Notes under the pieces: model-generated
Seen by the model: the letters and a program-made list of their open reading frames with translations, nothing else
Told to the model about the DNA's origin: nothing
Database searches by the model: none
Translations under genes and position numbers: made by a program
Source of the DNA: Paraphaeosphaeria minitans
Taxonomy: Eukaryota > Ascomycota > Dothideomycetes > Pleosporales > Didymosphaeriaceae
DNA: 64,000 nt
Assembly: GCA_015832175.1 (NCBI GenBank)
Contig: WJXW01000016.1
Location: 1,401,656 to 1,465,655, forward strand
Reading direction: 5' to 3'
Shown: one piece after another, positions 12,501 through 24,650 of the stretch
Layout of the letters: every line of letters starts with the position of its first letter
Numbering within the stretch: the stretch's first letter is position 1

Positions 12501-14690
12501 TAGGCTTAGCTAGCTAGTAGCTAAGAATTTGCTTAAGTAAGAAAGAAAGTATAGGACTTATAACCCCTAATTAGACACTAGAGCTAGGTGATCTTAGGGG
12601 TAATCTGTTAAGCAATTAAGAGATATCTAGCAGCCACTAGAACACTACTAGGAGAGCTAGCCCACTAGAATCTAGGGATTTAATACCCTATTTATTAGTA
12701 GAAACTAATTAGGTTACTAATTAACCTAGCGTAAATAACTTAATTACGCTAGATAAAGCAGATAACCTACTAGCGCGCTAAAGGCGAAGGCAGATCTATC
12801 TAGAGGTAAGTAGAATAAGTAGGCGAAATTATAGTAAAGCACTAGAAATTAACTAACTAATAAATTGCTATCTACTATTGCGAAGATTAAGGAAGCAAAA
12901 TAATTAGGATAATTAGCTAGATGGTAGGTAGAAGCTAAGTGCTTATATACTAATTACTAATTATCTTTAAAGTAATCTTAATATAATATTAGAGCACACG
13001 TTTATACTAGGAATAGCAGAGGCCTAGTCTAAGTAAGAAGAATATATTATACTAAATATAATAGTATTCGCTTCTATACTTAGAAAGGCGCCTAGAGCGT
13101 CTTATACAGCTTAGACTTACAGAGACAAGCTTATACTAGAGCTAACCCTATAGAAACACCTTTACAATTATCTATATAGGAAGCTATTCCTCCTTGCCGC
13201 TTATAAGAAGATCTTAACTTTATAAGATAAAGGTACCTAGACAGAGATTAAACAATTAGAGGTATTAGAGTAACTACTCCCTTTAAAGTAAGTCTTTACC
13301 TATAAGTTTAATTAAAATAGATACTTTAAAAAGTGCAAAGCTCGAATTGTTATAAGAGGAGATCTTTAGAAAAAGAATACTCTCTACTCTACCTATACTA
13401 CTACCCTAGCAGTAAGATCTTTTTAATTAGCTGTAGCTCTAGCAGTAGAATTTAATCTAGAAATCTTATAATTTAATATAGTAGGAGCGTTTCTAAATAC
13501 TCTTATTATAGCCGCTAATCTAGTAACTTATAAATTACCTAATAGTTTTAAAAAGCTAGGAAAGTGTGTAAGATTAAATTAAGCTTTGTATAGCTTAAGA
13601 GATTCACCACTTCTTTAGTATAAGGAATTTGCGAGATTACTTTAATCTTATAGACTCTTAGCTTTGCTAGAAGAGCTATGCCTTTTCTTTAACAGTGATT
13701 AAAGTATTATTATTCTATTTTATATTAATAATATTCTTCTTCTCTATTTTAAGAGTAAAGAGAAAGAATCCCTAGATTTTTAGAAGAAGATTGCGAACAA
13801 ATACAAGATTGAATTAAAAGGACTAGTAGAGTAGTTCCTAGGTGTTTAAGTAATTAAGGACAGAGAAGCAAGATTAATTTCTCTAGTCTATAATACCTAC
13901 ATTAATAAGATTATAAAAAAGTTTAACTTTTTAAACTCTAGGAGCTTCCCTCCTATACCTCTATTAGTAGAAGATCTTGTTCTAAGCACAGGAGAAGCTA
14001 CTCCTTAATAAATAAAGCTCTTTTAAGAAGAGGTGGGATTAGCTCTTTACACAGTAATTATGCTACGCCTAGATATAGCCTTTATAGTGTTAAAGCTATT
14101 ACACTTTCTAACAAATCTAAGCAAAGAACACTTTGCTGCTATTAATCGTGTAATCCTTTACCTCTATTAAACTAGATAGTAAGCTATAGTCTTTAGAGGC
14201 TATAATAGACCTAATCTGCTAATATATGGAGATGCCTTATTTACTAATAATCTAATATTACGGCAATCTTCCTATAGATATATTATCCTATTGTTTAGAG
14301 GAGCTATCCTATAGAAAGCAGCTTAATAGAACACAATTACTACTTTAATAATAGAAGTAGAGCTTCTAGCGCTTAAATATATAAGTAAAGAAGCTATAGC
14401 GATTAAGAGATTCTTTACTAAGCTTACTCTAGATCTAGGACCTTTATAGAAGGTCTATTGCGATAATCTTTAAACTATTTATTTAGTAATTAGAAAGAAC
14501 GAAAGAATTACTACTTAACTGCGCTATATAGATATTTAGAACATGTAGTTGCGGTAAGAGTATACAAAAGGATTGTTTTAAGTAGAATATCTTTTAACTA
14601 GTAAAATGCTAGTAGATGGCCTTATAAAGGCTCTTACTTATTAGTAGTTTAATAGATTTAAAAGGCTATTAAATTTGTAAAATGTAAGTA
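9600..14690 (+). pseudogene. copia B gag-pol relic
   Basis: Read through TAA/TAG, this frame carries a gag-like N-terminal part (about 9600-11000). A gag-pre-integrase zinc segment (H...CEHC-like, about 11330-11450) comes next, followed by an integrase core (about 11460-11990) with a conserved WANQEG and IERVGQE-like block. RT follows (about 13060-13980), including ALYSLRDSPLL at about 13587 and an active site Y-I-N-N (Asn codons 13727-13732). RNase H (about 14200-14690) has the RHIDIQN-like and ADGLTKAL-like tail. Integrase before RT defines Ty1/copia. The gene is inactive; both catalytic Asp of RT are lost. Confidence 0.87.
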
Positions 14691-15059
14691 TAATAATTAC
14701 AGAATAAGAGTAGGTAAGTAGAGAAATAATCTATTAACTACCTAGAATTATTAATTTAGAGCTAAGAAATAAGAAAAGAAAAAAAAAAGAAAGAAAAGAT
14801 TAGAGGAAAAATAGGAATTAGAGGAAAAAGAGATTAAAGAGCTTATCTATAAGTATATAAACCCTCTTCCTCCTCTGCTTAATTGTAGGGGTGCGAGAAT
14901 CTCCCTTATAATTAGTAGTAGGAGATTCTCCCTATTCTTCTCCTCTCCTCCTCTCTATAGTAAGTAATTCCTTACTTTATCTACCTCCTCTACCTCTCCT
15001 TTAATTAGTAGTAAGTGATAGCTTACCCTAGCCTCCCCTCCTTTAATTAGTAGGAGGAA

Positions 15060-16435
15060 AAGTACTTATCTAGCCTCTATTTTACTCTAGAGCTAATAGG
15101 CTGCTTATTTAGCTATTTTAATTAGAGTATTAGCTACAACCACGCTACTTTTTAATAGGTGGGGTAGGAGGGTAATTACCCTATCCTCTACTAAGAATTA
15201 GCTAAAAAAGAGGGAGTAGAATAGTAATTATGTACTAAGCTTACTTCTTTTAACTGCTAGTAGAAGAAAGAGCTTATAAGGCCACCTTAACCCTTTTACG
15301 CAGCTTAGTAATTAGCCTCTTCTATAAAAAGTATTAGCTAAACCTAGAAAGAATCTTAGAATAAAAGCTTATATTAGCACCCTCTAATAGTTAATAGTAA
15401 ATAAAATCTATAGCTAGAGTCTAAATATGTAGCTAGCTACAGAAACAATTAGTAAAATTAGCTAAAGTAATAGGATAACTTTATATATAGTAGTGTAAAA
15501 GTAAGTAAAGTAGGTATAGCAGCGCCTACCTAAGCTTAAAGCGTTATTATAGTAGTGTCTATTACTCTTTTCTACTAGAGCTTCTTTTAAGCAGCCTAAG
15601 CAGCTTACTTATCTAAGAGCACTAAGTAATTACTAAAGGCCTAGAGCTAGGGCAGGAGGAGCTAGTAGAGTAAGAGGATTTTATTAGGAGGATTAGAAGC
15701 TTTATTTAGCAGCTTTTGTAGCCTTTACTGCGCGTACTTTAGCTAGATTATTAGATATCTAAAAGAGTTAGTAAAGCTCTAAATAATAGAAAGAGCGTAA
15801 GGTAATAATTAGAAGAAGAGAACCTACTGTAAAGTAGTAGGATTTAAAGGCTTAAACTAGTAGGCTTAAATTAGATAGGAGGTTAAAGCGTTAAAAGTAA
15901 AGGATTAAAGAGAGAAGATTAAGCGCTAGTAAAGGGCTTATATACTCTACTGCCTATCTAATTATTAAGTGCTAAATGCGCTCCTTTTTTACTACTTATT
16001 TCTCTTACTACTACTCCTTTTTAATTAAAACGCGCCTGCCTATTGTACTTACTAGCTAGTAAGAGCGGGAAAATTACTTTATAGTTAATAGGAAGTAAGC
16101 GAAAAGAGCAGTAGAACAAAAGCGTTTACACTTTAGGCCTTTGTGCCACACTTATAAGCTCCTAACCCACTAGAAGAAGAGATTCTGGACACGATTCACA
16201 ATAGGATTTGTAATTTAGAAGATAAACAGTAATTGTTTTGCTATTATAATAAGTAGGAGGTGATAGAATCGCTGTTCTTAAGATAAAGAGATTTAGAAGA
16301 ATAATTCTTAATAGTTTTTTAATCTTTAAACAGCCTTTAGACAGTTTTTTAAAGATCTTTAGGAAGGATTCAGACAATTACAGATTACTTCTTAAGATGG
16401 GTAATCCGCTTTGAGCGATCACCTAGGGGGTGTGT
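15060..16435 (+). pseudogene. extra 3' reading frame of copia B, between RNase H and 3' LTR
   Basis: About 1.7 kb separates RNase H from the 3' LTR. From about 16080 to the LTR one + frame runs with only TAA/TAG stops and no TGA. It includes a well-preserved segment reading EEEILDTIHNRICNLEDK near 16170-16225. Upstream, around 15780-15920, another Lys/Arg/Gln-rich stretch reads through similarly. Copy A has the same frame at about 5590-5888. The product is unrecognised; exact limits are uncertain and the parts may not all share one frame. It could be an accessory or captured gene. Confidence 0.4.
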
Positions 16436-16627
16436 TGAAGTAAAACACTCACTTCTGTGATTCTTTCTAGATCTACTAATTTAGATCACAGGATTCTTGC
16501 CAAGAGGCTTGTTTCTTTTATATATAGTCTGCCCTTTTAGCATCCTTTCCTACAATTAGCTCTTTATATTCTTTACAACTCTGCTCCTAAATATCCTGTG
16601 ATAGTTCGAGCCCTTTTTACTACAACA
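16436..16627 (+). repeat. 3' LTR of copia B (192 bp)
   Basis: It starts TGAAG after the tract AGGGGGTGTGT and ends CAACA. It is followed by the right target-site copy GTTAT at 16628-16632. Confidence 0.92.
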
Positions 16628-16632
16628 GTTAT
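16628..16632. repeat. target-site duplication GTTAT, right of copia B
   Basis: This matches 9308-9312. Gypsy 1 sequence continues at 16633 with TAATAAG, as in the uninterrupted gypsy 2 near 28803. Confidence 0.88.
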
Positions 16633-16639
16633 TAATAAG

Positions 16640-19590
16640 TACTATAAAAGCTGCTAGTGCGTTTATAAGTCTAAAAGGCATAACTTTATATTTAAATAGT
16701 CTATAGCGTGATTAAAATACTATTTTTTATTCTTTACTTTTCTTAATTTATATAAAGTGGTAACTGTCTCTTAGATGTATTATTATGAATATCTTGGCTT
16801 AAGATAGTTAATCTCGTAACTCTGTAATATTTAGTAGTAGATATTGGTTTTTTATTATTATGTTATTAAGTTGTTAGTAGTTAACGTATAGTCTGTCTAG
16901 TCTATCCTTTTTCTTAATAAACATAAAAGGGCTTACTACTAGTGACTTTAATAGTTATATATATCCTTTCTTAAGGTTTATCTTAATAAAATTATGTTCT
17001 TTAAAGAGTTCTTCTCCTATCTTACTATATAGTAGTCTAAAGGGTGGCGTCTTCCCTTCTTCTAGGTCTATTATAAGATCCTAGGGTTAATGTTTAGGTA
17101 GGTTTACTTTTCCTTCCTTTTCTATAAATATGTGTGTCTATTTCCTATACTCTCTTAGTAAGGTAAGGGGTGTACTATTGTCCTCCTTCTTACGCTTTTT
17201 AATCTGGTAGTTCCTACTAGCATCTACTAAAGTGTATTTCTCTTTTTTAACTGTCTATCGCGGTATTATGTTGTTAATAACTCCCTTATCTACTATTATT
17301 TTTAGTTAATACGTAGGCTTTGCTTATAATATATAATTACAGCGTTTAAATAATATTTTCTTTATACCCTAGTTAATCTATAGGTTGTGTATTATTAACT
17401 AAGGTAATCCTAAAACTAATTTATACTTAGATCCTAGTAAGACATCTAAGGTAAGTTCCTCTCTATGTCCTTAGACTATTATTATAGTAGTAACCTCTTA
17501 GTATATTTAAGGTGTCTTAGGCATTAGGGATCTATTTATAATATAGATAATATAGGGTACTTCTTTCTCTAATATTATAAGTCCTACTTGTCTTGCTATC
17601 TAATAAAATATAAAGCTCTTTCCTACTCCTAAGTCTACAAGAGCTTAAGCCTATATTCCTTTAAGCTGTACTAGTAGCTTAACTAATACTATACTTACTA
17701 TAGTATTTAATTTAATAAAGGCGTTTTCTTATCTAAGTTTAGGCCTAAAAAAGACATCTATTTATGTAAGTTATAGTTAAGTTCTAGTGCCTAGTATGCG
17801 TTTCTAAGCATCTGCTTCTATTATTATTCTTAAGTACGTAGTTTATGTAGATTGTCTTCTTCTTTCTATAAGGATATTCTGCTGTTTTTCCTTCTATAGT
17901 CTTTACTATTCCTATGTACTAGTTAAATTAGTAGTTCTATTATTACTTCCTACGTAGGGCAGTTTACAAAGCCGTCTAAATGTTCAGCTATATAGTAGTA
18001 TTTACAGTCTTAGTTTAGATATGTGTACTAGTATAGTTATATATAGTCTCTATTAATAAGTATATTATAGTATTTATTACTCTTTAGCGTAAGGTGGGGA
18101 AAGTATTTTACTTATTATTTATTCTAGAGGTGTTTGTTGTAAGCTGCGATAGGGTAGTCTATCTATATCTATCTATAGCGCAGTTTCCTTCTAGGTTATT
18201 TCTTATTCTCCTCTTTTTCTACTTTATATTATATATATGTTAGTTCTTTGCAATGCGTCTACATATAGAATTAGTATGTAGGATTTTAGTAGTCTAGGTA
18301 GTACTTTAGTACGTAGTCTAACTTCTTGTTTTTATAGGGTCGCATCCCTTTTAGTGCCTAGTAGGGTTCTATATAGTCCTAAATATTTAGTTTATACTTA
18401 GGTGACATAGGGTTGTCTTCTTCTTACCTACTTTGTAGGTAAAAAGTAGGAGATTTTAGTATCTCTTCTACGTTTTCTATATTATAGTATACGTTAGAGT
18501 TGTCTTCTAGATCTTTATATAATTATAAGTTAGATAAATCTAATTACTTACTTTGTTCTAGCGTAACGCGTTAGTGACTAAATAGCGTTGTAATAACCTC
18601 CTATTCCTTATTAGGTTCTTAGTCCTTAATAGTTAGTATATTTAACTTAGTTTAATAGACTTTATTTTTAATCTATAGTTCCTGGCTATATAGCCTAGTT
18701 TACCACATGTAAAGCATTTACAGGTCTTAGTTATTAGTTATTAACTTCTATTAGAGACGCGTTTATTAGGCTGCTTAAGGCCTATCTTTTCTCCTTTTCT
18801 TTTGCTTATGTAATTAAACTAGATGTCTTCTATTAGTTTATATCTCTAGTAGTTCCTTAGCTATTGCTTTTAGATAATTCTAATAGGGTTCTTATAAACT
18901 ACTTTTGCTAGTTATCTAAAGCTTATTACCCTAGGGTTTTAGTAGAGCTCTTATTGCAATAAAAACTATTCTTTATTAATTCTAATAGTTTTTTTATATA
19001 GTTCCTTAAGGTTAGTAATTTATGCACTACTACGTAAGAGTTCCTTACGTAGTTTCTATTTAAGTCTTTGTTTATACATGTCCTAGAGAGATTTATTATT
19101 CTAGTTAAGCTGTACAGCGTATCTGCGAAACTTAGCTATATACTTAGCTACTAATTATTTCTAAATTATAGTCTAAATCTTTGCCTTTGTAATAGAGTTC
19201 TTATTAGTAATCCTAAAGAGTTATTTAAGGTATTTCTTAAAGTTATTATAATCCTTAATAATAATAACTATATTAGCGTACTTATTTGCGTAATCGTTGT
19301 TATTGTTATTGTAGTCTATTCCTAGGTACTTTTTAAGATAAAGATAGATCTATAATCCTATATCTCCTCGCATGTATATTACTACTAAGATAACTTTCTT
19401 TTTATCTTTAAGGGGTTTGTCTAAGTTAAAGAAGTAGAGGTCTAACTAGAGAATCTAGACGTTAGTTTAAGATTGTTTACTAAAGTAGAGATTAGGTTTA
19501 TACACCTTACTGCTATCCTTTATAAGAGTAATCTTAGCGGCACCTAAAGCTATAGAAAAGGTAGGAGTCTGTAAAGTACTTATATTAAGG
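16640..19590 (-). pseudogene. gypsy 1 gag-protease-RT relic
   Basis: Minus-strand translation through TAA/TAG shows gag with a CX2CX4HX4C zinc knuckle at about 18678-18716. There C-F-T-C and the final Cys survive, but the His is Tyr. A protease-like segment follows around 17500-17700 and the RT N-terminal part around 16640-17120, including a V-x-Y-x-x-L-N-x-I-I-I-K block typical of Ty3/gypsy. It would encode capsid, nucleocapsid and replication enzymes. The frame is ruined by RIP. Confidence 0.82.
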
Positions 19591-19600
19591 GTGTTTAAGA

Positions 19601-20055
19601 TATTAAATCTAAGAGAGTAGCTAGTTCTAGAGGGTTAAGGTTAGTTCTTAGGTAGAAGTACTTACAAAGGTAGAAAGTTTTATTAATATAATAGTATCTT
19701 GCAAAGTGTAATAAGTTAATAATATAGTCTACTAGAATCTAAATAATAGATTCATAAATAGATTAAATATAAGTATAAGAAGCTTATTCTCGCGTTCCTA
19801 TATACTAAGTAGTCCCACACATCCTAGAATCCTATATGTCCTAGAGTCCTATATGTCCTAGAGTCCTATACGTCCTAGAGTCCCGTGCGGGCGAGTCTCA
19901 CGCATTCTAGAGTTCCTATATAGGCAAGGCCTGTGCGGTCCTTAGGACCCTTAGGACCTGTACCCTGTTACCTAACTGCTTAGTTAGCTAACTCTAGTAG
20001 ACTAGTAGTCTAATAAGCTCGCGCCCCGCTGCTCCCGCGCGGCCAGACCCTAATA
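19601..20055 (-). repeat. 5' LTR of gypsy 1 (455 bp)
   Basis: It runs from TATTAAATCTAAG (RIP form of TGTTAAATC) to CCTAATA. The first about 200 bp (+ strand sense) match the gypsy 2 LTR closely, but the rest is a different sequence rich in TCCTATATGTCCTAGAG-type tandem units, so the two families differ in U3. Confidence 0.85.
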
Positions 20056-20772
20056 TTAAGCCTACGTTATATATTAAAGAAATCTAAAAATACTACACTA
20101 AACTACTAAATACCCAAAGGTAGTGGTAAGACCTAGAATAAAAAAAGTGTTACCTACTATAAGTGCTATAAAATTAGCCACTATACTAATAAATACAGAG
20201 GTAGTAATTCTAATTAGATTCCTATATAAGCAAATTATGCGGGAAAAGGCTAAGCCTTACCTATAATCTAGGTATAGTAAGGTGCCTACTAATTTTTTTA
20301 TTACTAGGTATAAAGCGTATATATAGCGTAGCTAGGGATACTAGCGTAGAGAAGGAACTCTAAATAATTCTTAACCTATAGGCTAATATTAGCCTAATTA
20401 GCTAGATTGTTACTATTAAAATAAACTTAAAGCCTATTAAAGGGGCTAAGCCTTCTAAACTAGAATAGATTAGAACCTAAAGGTAGAGCGCCTACGCTCC
20501 CTATACAGTCTAGGTGTATATTATAGATAATATAGGGGTCGAGCGTAGGATAAAGACTACTATTTATAGTATTAATAAGGAAGGGATCTCCCTCCTACTT
20601 AGTAACCCCTTTTTATAAAAAAGGAATATCTACGTTAATTACGGCTTATAAATATAGCGCTAGGGCTATACTATAGTTTTAATATAGCTTATTACTATAA
20701 GAGACTTTAAAGATAACATAGCGTATACTAGCTTAGAATTGTTTCTTCTAGGAGTCTTATAAATAACTAGTG
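20056..20772 (+). mobile_element. Ty3/gypsy element 3 (+ strand), gag/protease fragment
   Basis: Directly after gypsy 1's right flank (TTAAG 20056-20060), + strand translation shows a nucleocapsid zinc knuckle at 20158-20199. The pattern is Y-x2-C-x4-H-x4-Y; the first and last Cys have been mutated to Tyr. A long frame then follows toward a protease region. The frame is broken by RIP stops. At 20773 it is interrupted by the gag-only LTR element and resumes at 23812. Its 5' end must lie left of gypsy 1, outside the window. Confidence 0.75.
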
Positions 20773-21084
20773 TGTCTGTATAGTTTATCGTACAAATAGC
20801 ACTAAGTAAAATAGGGGCCTGCCTACCTATAGGGACCCGCACAAGAACCTACTACTTAGGTTAGCGCTAAGAGGCAGAGACTTTATAAGGCCCTGCCTAC
20901 CTATAAGGACCCGCACAAGGACCTACTACTTAGGTTAGCGCTAAGAGGCAGAGACTTTATAAAGCCCTTAGTGCCCCTTTATACAATAGACTAGACGTAA
21001 TTAATTAAACCTACTTCTTACCCTTTATATAATAGTATACTATTAACCCTTAAATACTTAATTACAGATTAAGCCAAACTAACA
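20773..21084 (+). repeat. 5' LTR of the gag-only element (312 bp)
   Basis: It begins TGTCTGTATAG and ends CTAACA. It contains an internal direct repeat of about 75 bp (GCCTACCTATAGGGACCCGC type units at about 20819 and 20892). It has the same length as 23500-23811. Confidence 0.85.
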
Positions 21085-23480
21085 CTAATTAGTAGTTAAT
21101 TCTAATTAACTGTAAACTAGTAAAGTCTAAAGACAGAGTGCCCTATAAGCTAGATGTATAGGTTCTGTATTATTACTTTTACTAGAGATTAAATTTTAGA
21201 TTATATAATAAGTAGAAATAAAGTATATATATCTGTAAAGAGTTACATAATCTAGTCTAAGCTATTCTACAGAAAAGAAAGGAGATAGTAAACCCCCTTA
21301 TAACTCTAAAAAACACGTTGTATAATTAAACTAGCAATAACTAAACGTAAACACGTCGTATAATTAAACTAGTAATAACTAAACGCAGACACGTTGCACA
21401 ACTAAGAAAAACAACAATAATATAGCCTTAAGACTAAGAGACTTCCTAGAGAAACTATAACCTAAGGATGTTATATAACAATTAATACTACCTCTTTAGT
21501 AAGAAGACAAAGTAATATAGCTTTAATAAGTAGAGGAAGTAATAAACATTAAAGCTATTACCTTAAGAGGAGAGATTGCACAAAAGTACTAGATAGATAG
21601 AGTAGATCTTTATAGCTACCTACCCTCTTCTCTAAAATAGCTAAACACTTATATAGTGTATATAATTGCGTAATATCACGTAAGTACCCTTAAAGGTAAA
21701 GAGGTAATTTCTTTTTTTACTAAAGATTTTAATAACTAGAAAGAGAGAACCTTTAATAAAATTAGTTATATAGTAAGAAGAGATCTTATTACTGTTCTTA
21801 TAAAAGAAAGCTTTGTCGCTACTAATACTATAATAAAAAACACTTATATAAAAAAACTCTTTAAACTATCACAGCTTAACTATAAGCTATAGACCCTTTA
21901 TATAATAACACTGTAACCGCAACCTAAACTACTTTGCATAATCCTAATAATGTAACCTATACTATCTATAGGCAATGTATATATATATAGAGTATAGCTA
22001 GGGCCTATCCCTATACATGCGAAGATAGAGACACTATATATAGAGCTATACTAGTGGTAGCAGCCTAAAACCTAGACCGCTTTTACTTAAGAAACTATAT
22101 TATATAAAAAGGCTAGACACTCCTAGTCTCCTTAACAACTAAGAGATTATACTTATATCTAGCTAGACAAGATTATCCTCTTTTAGAAGGCTTAGAGTAA
22201 AGAGAATAACTACACTAGTAGGCTATATAATATTCTAGTAGATAAGGTAAAAGTCTTTAGAGAACTATACTATAGGCTAGGTATACTATAGGACTAGTAT
22301 GTAAACATCTTTCTAGGAATCTTTTCTAATTGTGCGAGTACCTACTACCTCCACAATATTAGACTAGAACTTCTATAGGATAAATTGTACGATAGACTAA
22401 ATAGGCACTTTAACACTAGTGTTAATTATAATTAGTACTAGATAGACTAGACTACTCTTACCTTTAAACACTATAAAAGGGATAATCTAGCCGCTATATT
22501 ATATAAGGCCCTAGAAGTAATAATTAATAAGCTTACCTTAGCCTAAAAGGCTTTTAGATAAGGCTTTAGTAGTAAACTACAACTACATACTACTATTATA
22601 TAAGTATACTGTAGCTATCCTAACCTTAAACAAGCTATATTTAATCCTAAAAATATAGCAAAAGCCTTACTTAGCAACCTCTATGTGTTACTCTAAGTTA
22701 CTAAAAATAGGAAGAAGTTATAGTTTGTCTAAGATAGTAAAGAGGTGTACTGTACTAATTAATAATATAATAATCTTAATTATATAAGAAGATCTAGCCC
22801 CTCTAGAGGCAGATTAACCTTTAGACTAAAAAGAAAAGGTAACTTTAGAAGTTTAAGCTCTTATATAAAGTAGAAATACTTTATATACTATAAAGAAAGA
22901 TGCTAGTCTACTAACTATCTACTAAAGGATATCTAGTAAGCTAGAAGGTAATATATATTATTATACGCCAACTTCTACAAATATAAACCCTCTACTATAG
23001 ATATATAAGCATATATCCTTAACTTTAAAGGAGAGCTAAAGGATAAAAACTATTACATAAAAGAGGAGGAAGATAAATAAAACTAATAAAGTAATAAAAA
23101 AAAAGCATAGAAGGCTACTTTATACCTTACTTCTACTGCCTACCTTTATCGCACGACTAGGAGGCATCCTTCTATACCTACTAACTAAGAGCTAGCGCTA
23201 AGCATTATATCGCTCAACACCCTACTTTCTATTTACACATAGGATATATGCCTAGAAAGAGCCTTATTACGTAATATAACTCTGCTTTTATGTAAAAGGG
23301 TAGAGTAAGAACTAAGTAGGTTAGTTATTACTACTTATTTATATAAGAGTAGGTGTGAATAGGACCTCTACTATATAGTAATACTGCACCTACCTTATAA
23401 CCTATTCTAATAGGGGAAGGCTAACTATATAGATAGAGAAGGATAGGAAAGGGAAGCGTATAATAGATATAAGCTATTAT
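21085..23480 (+). pseudogene. gag-like relic of the gag-only element
   Basis: This is a single + strand frame of roughly 780 codons interrupted only by TAA/TAG. No RT or integrase motif is visible. The C-terminal third has a Lys/Arg/Ser-rich linker followed by a putative zinc-knuckle-like motif. The protein would be a capsid/nucleocapsid precursor. Family membership beyond 'gag-like' is not certain. Confidence 0.6.
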
Positions 23481-23499
23481 ATAAAAGAAAAGTTACTAG

Positions 23500-23811
23500 T
23501 GTCTATATACTTTATCGTATAAATAGCACTAAGTGAAATAGGGGCCTACCTACCTATAGGGACCCGCACAAGAACCTACTACTTAGGTTAGTGCTACGAG
23601 GCAGAGACTTTATAAGGCCCTACCTACCTAAAAGGACCTACACAAGGACCCACTGCTTAGGTTAGCGCTAAGAGGCAGAGACTTAATAAAGCCCTTAGTG
23701 CCCCTTTATACGATAGACTAGACGTAATTAATTAAACCTACTTCTTACCCTTTATACAATAGTATACTATTAACCCTTAAATACTTAATTGCAGATTAAG
23801 CCAAACGAATA
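23500..23811 (+). repeat. 3' LTR of the gag-only element (312 bp)
   Basis: It begins TGTCTATATAC and ends GAATA (from TAACA). It is followed by the target copy TAGTG at 23812-23816. It shares the two internal direct-repeat units with the 5' LTR. Confidence 0.85.
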
Positions 23812-24650
23812 TAGTGTAAGTTTAGAGCACCTAGCGCGAATGAATAAAGTATATATAGTGTAGGTACTACGTATACCTAATATATTACGCGAATATAGTA
23901 ACGTATTTAATAAAAAAGCAGCGTCTACCCTACTAAATTTTAAAGAATCTAATTATGCTATCCCTATTATAGAGAGAAAGGAACCTCCTTATAGACTACT
24001 CTATAATCTTTTAGAGTGGGAACTTAAGGTACTTTAAGAGTATCTAAAAGATACCTTAAAAAAGAAATAGATTAGGCATAGCACTAGCCTAACTAGAGCA
24101 CTAATTCTATTTACCCCTAAGAAAGATAGTATACTATAGCTTTACGTAGATTATTAGGGTCTTAACGTAATTACTATTAAGGATTATTACCTACTACCTT
24201 TAGTTAAAGAGACGCTTAACTGTCTATTAGGCGTATACTACTATACAACCTTTAATCTTTATAATACCTACTATAGAATTTAAATCTAGATAGGAGATAA
24301 GTAGAAAACTATATTCTAAACTTACTATAGCTACTTTAAATATCTAGTAATACTATTTAGCCTAACTAATGCCCTTATAAGCTTCTAGGTATATATTAAT
24401 AAGGCACTGGTGCTATACCTAGATTATATATATATTATATATCTAGATAATATACTTATCTATACCTATAATAAGGATCTTACGCTTTATTAGCGCGCCG
24501 TCTACGCTATACTTCAATTACTATATAAGGCTAAACTTTTCATTAATTTAACTAAGTATATATTTACTTTAGGCGAAGTTTACTTTCTTAGTTTTATTAT
24601 TAGAAGGTCTAGTTATAGGTAATAGTACTTGCTTTACACTAGAAAGAATA
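23812..24650 (+). pseudogene. gypsy 3 reverse transcriptase relic
   Basis: The + strand frame resumes after the nested element. It has an RT N-terminal region (about 23870-24000), an FTPKKD and VDYxGLN block near 24110-24165, an AYYRI-like segment near 24265, a NAxxSFQ-like segment near 24370, and an active site at 24440-24460 reading Y-L-D-N, where the second Asp is mutated. This is classical Ty3/gypsy RT. The frame fades after about 24650; RNase H and integrase are not visible, so the element is deleted or rearranged on its right. Confidence 0.85.

Larger units (their letters stand above)
9313..16627 (+). mobile_element. Complete Ty1/copia retrotransposon B, RIP-degraded
   Basis: This is a full-length 7315-bp element with two 192-bp LTRs and a GTTAT target-site duplication. 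It lies inside the reverse transcriptase of gypsy 1, whose sequence is continuous from 9312 to 16633 when it is removed. Internal order is primer-binding site, gag, integrase, RT, RNase H, an unusually long 3' region of about 1.7 kb, polypurine tract and 3' LTR. Both LTRs carry independent C-to-T and G-to-A changes. It is less mutated than copia A at several places (for example SPLL rather than LLLL near 13600), but no frame is open. Confidence 0.93.
16633..20055 (-). mobile_element. Ty3/gypsy element 1, 5' half
   Basis: On the minus strand, from right to left, this holds the 5' LTR (19601-20055), gag with a CCHC zinc knuckle, aspartic protease and the first part of the reverse transcriptase. 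It is the upstream half of the element whose downstream half is 6081-9312. It aligns with gypsy 2 at about 28803-32186. Its right edge is followed by TTAAG (20056-20060) and then gag sequence of a different gypsy on the + strand, so gypsy 1 itself is an insertion. Confidence 0.9.
20773..23811 (+). mobile_element. gag-only non-autonomous LTR retrotransposon (TR-GAG type)
   Basis: A 3039-bp element with two 312-bp LTRs and a 5-bp target duplication TAGTG (20768-20772 and 23812-23816). The 2.4-kb interior reads as one gag-like frame on the + strand through TAA/TAG stops. It ends in a zinc-knuckle-like region near 22860-22950 whose pattern (Y/C-x2-Y/C ... S-T-N-Y/H) resembles the nucleocapsid of fungal retroelements. 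I see no protease, reverse transcriptase or integrase, and there is too little space for them. This matches the known TR-GAG class, which relies on enzymes from autonomous partners. Orientation is inferred from the gag frame. Confidence 0.75.
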
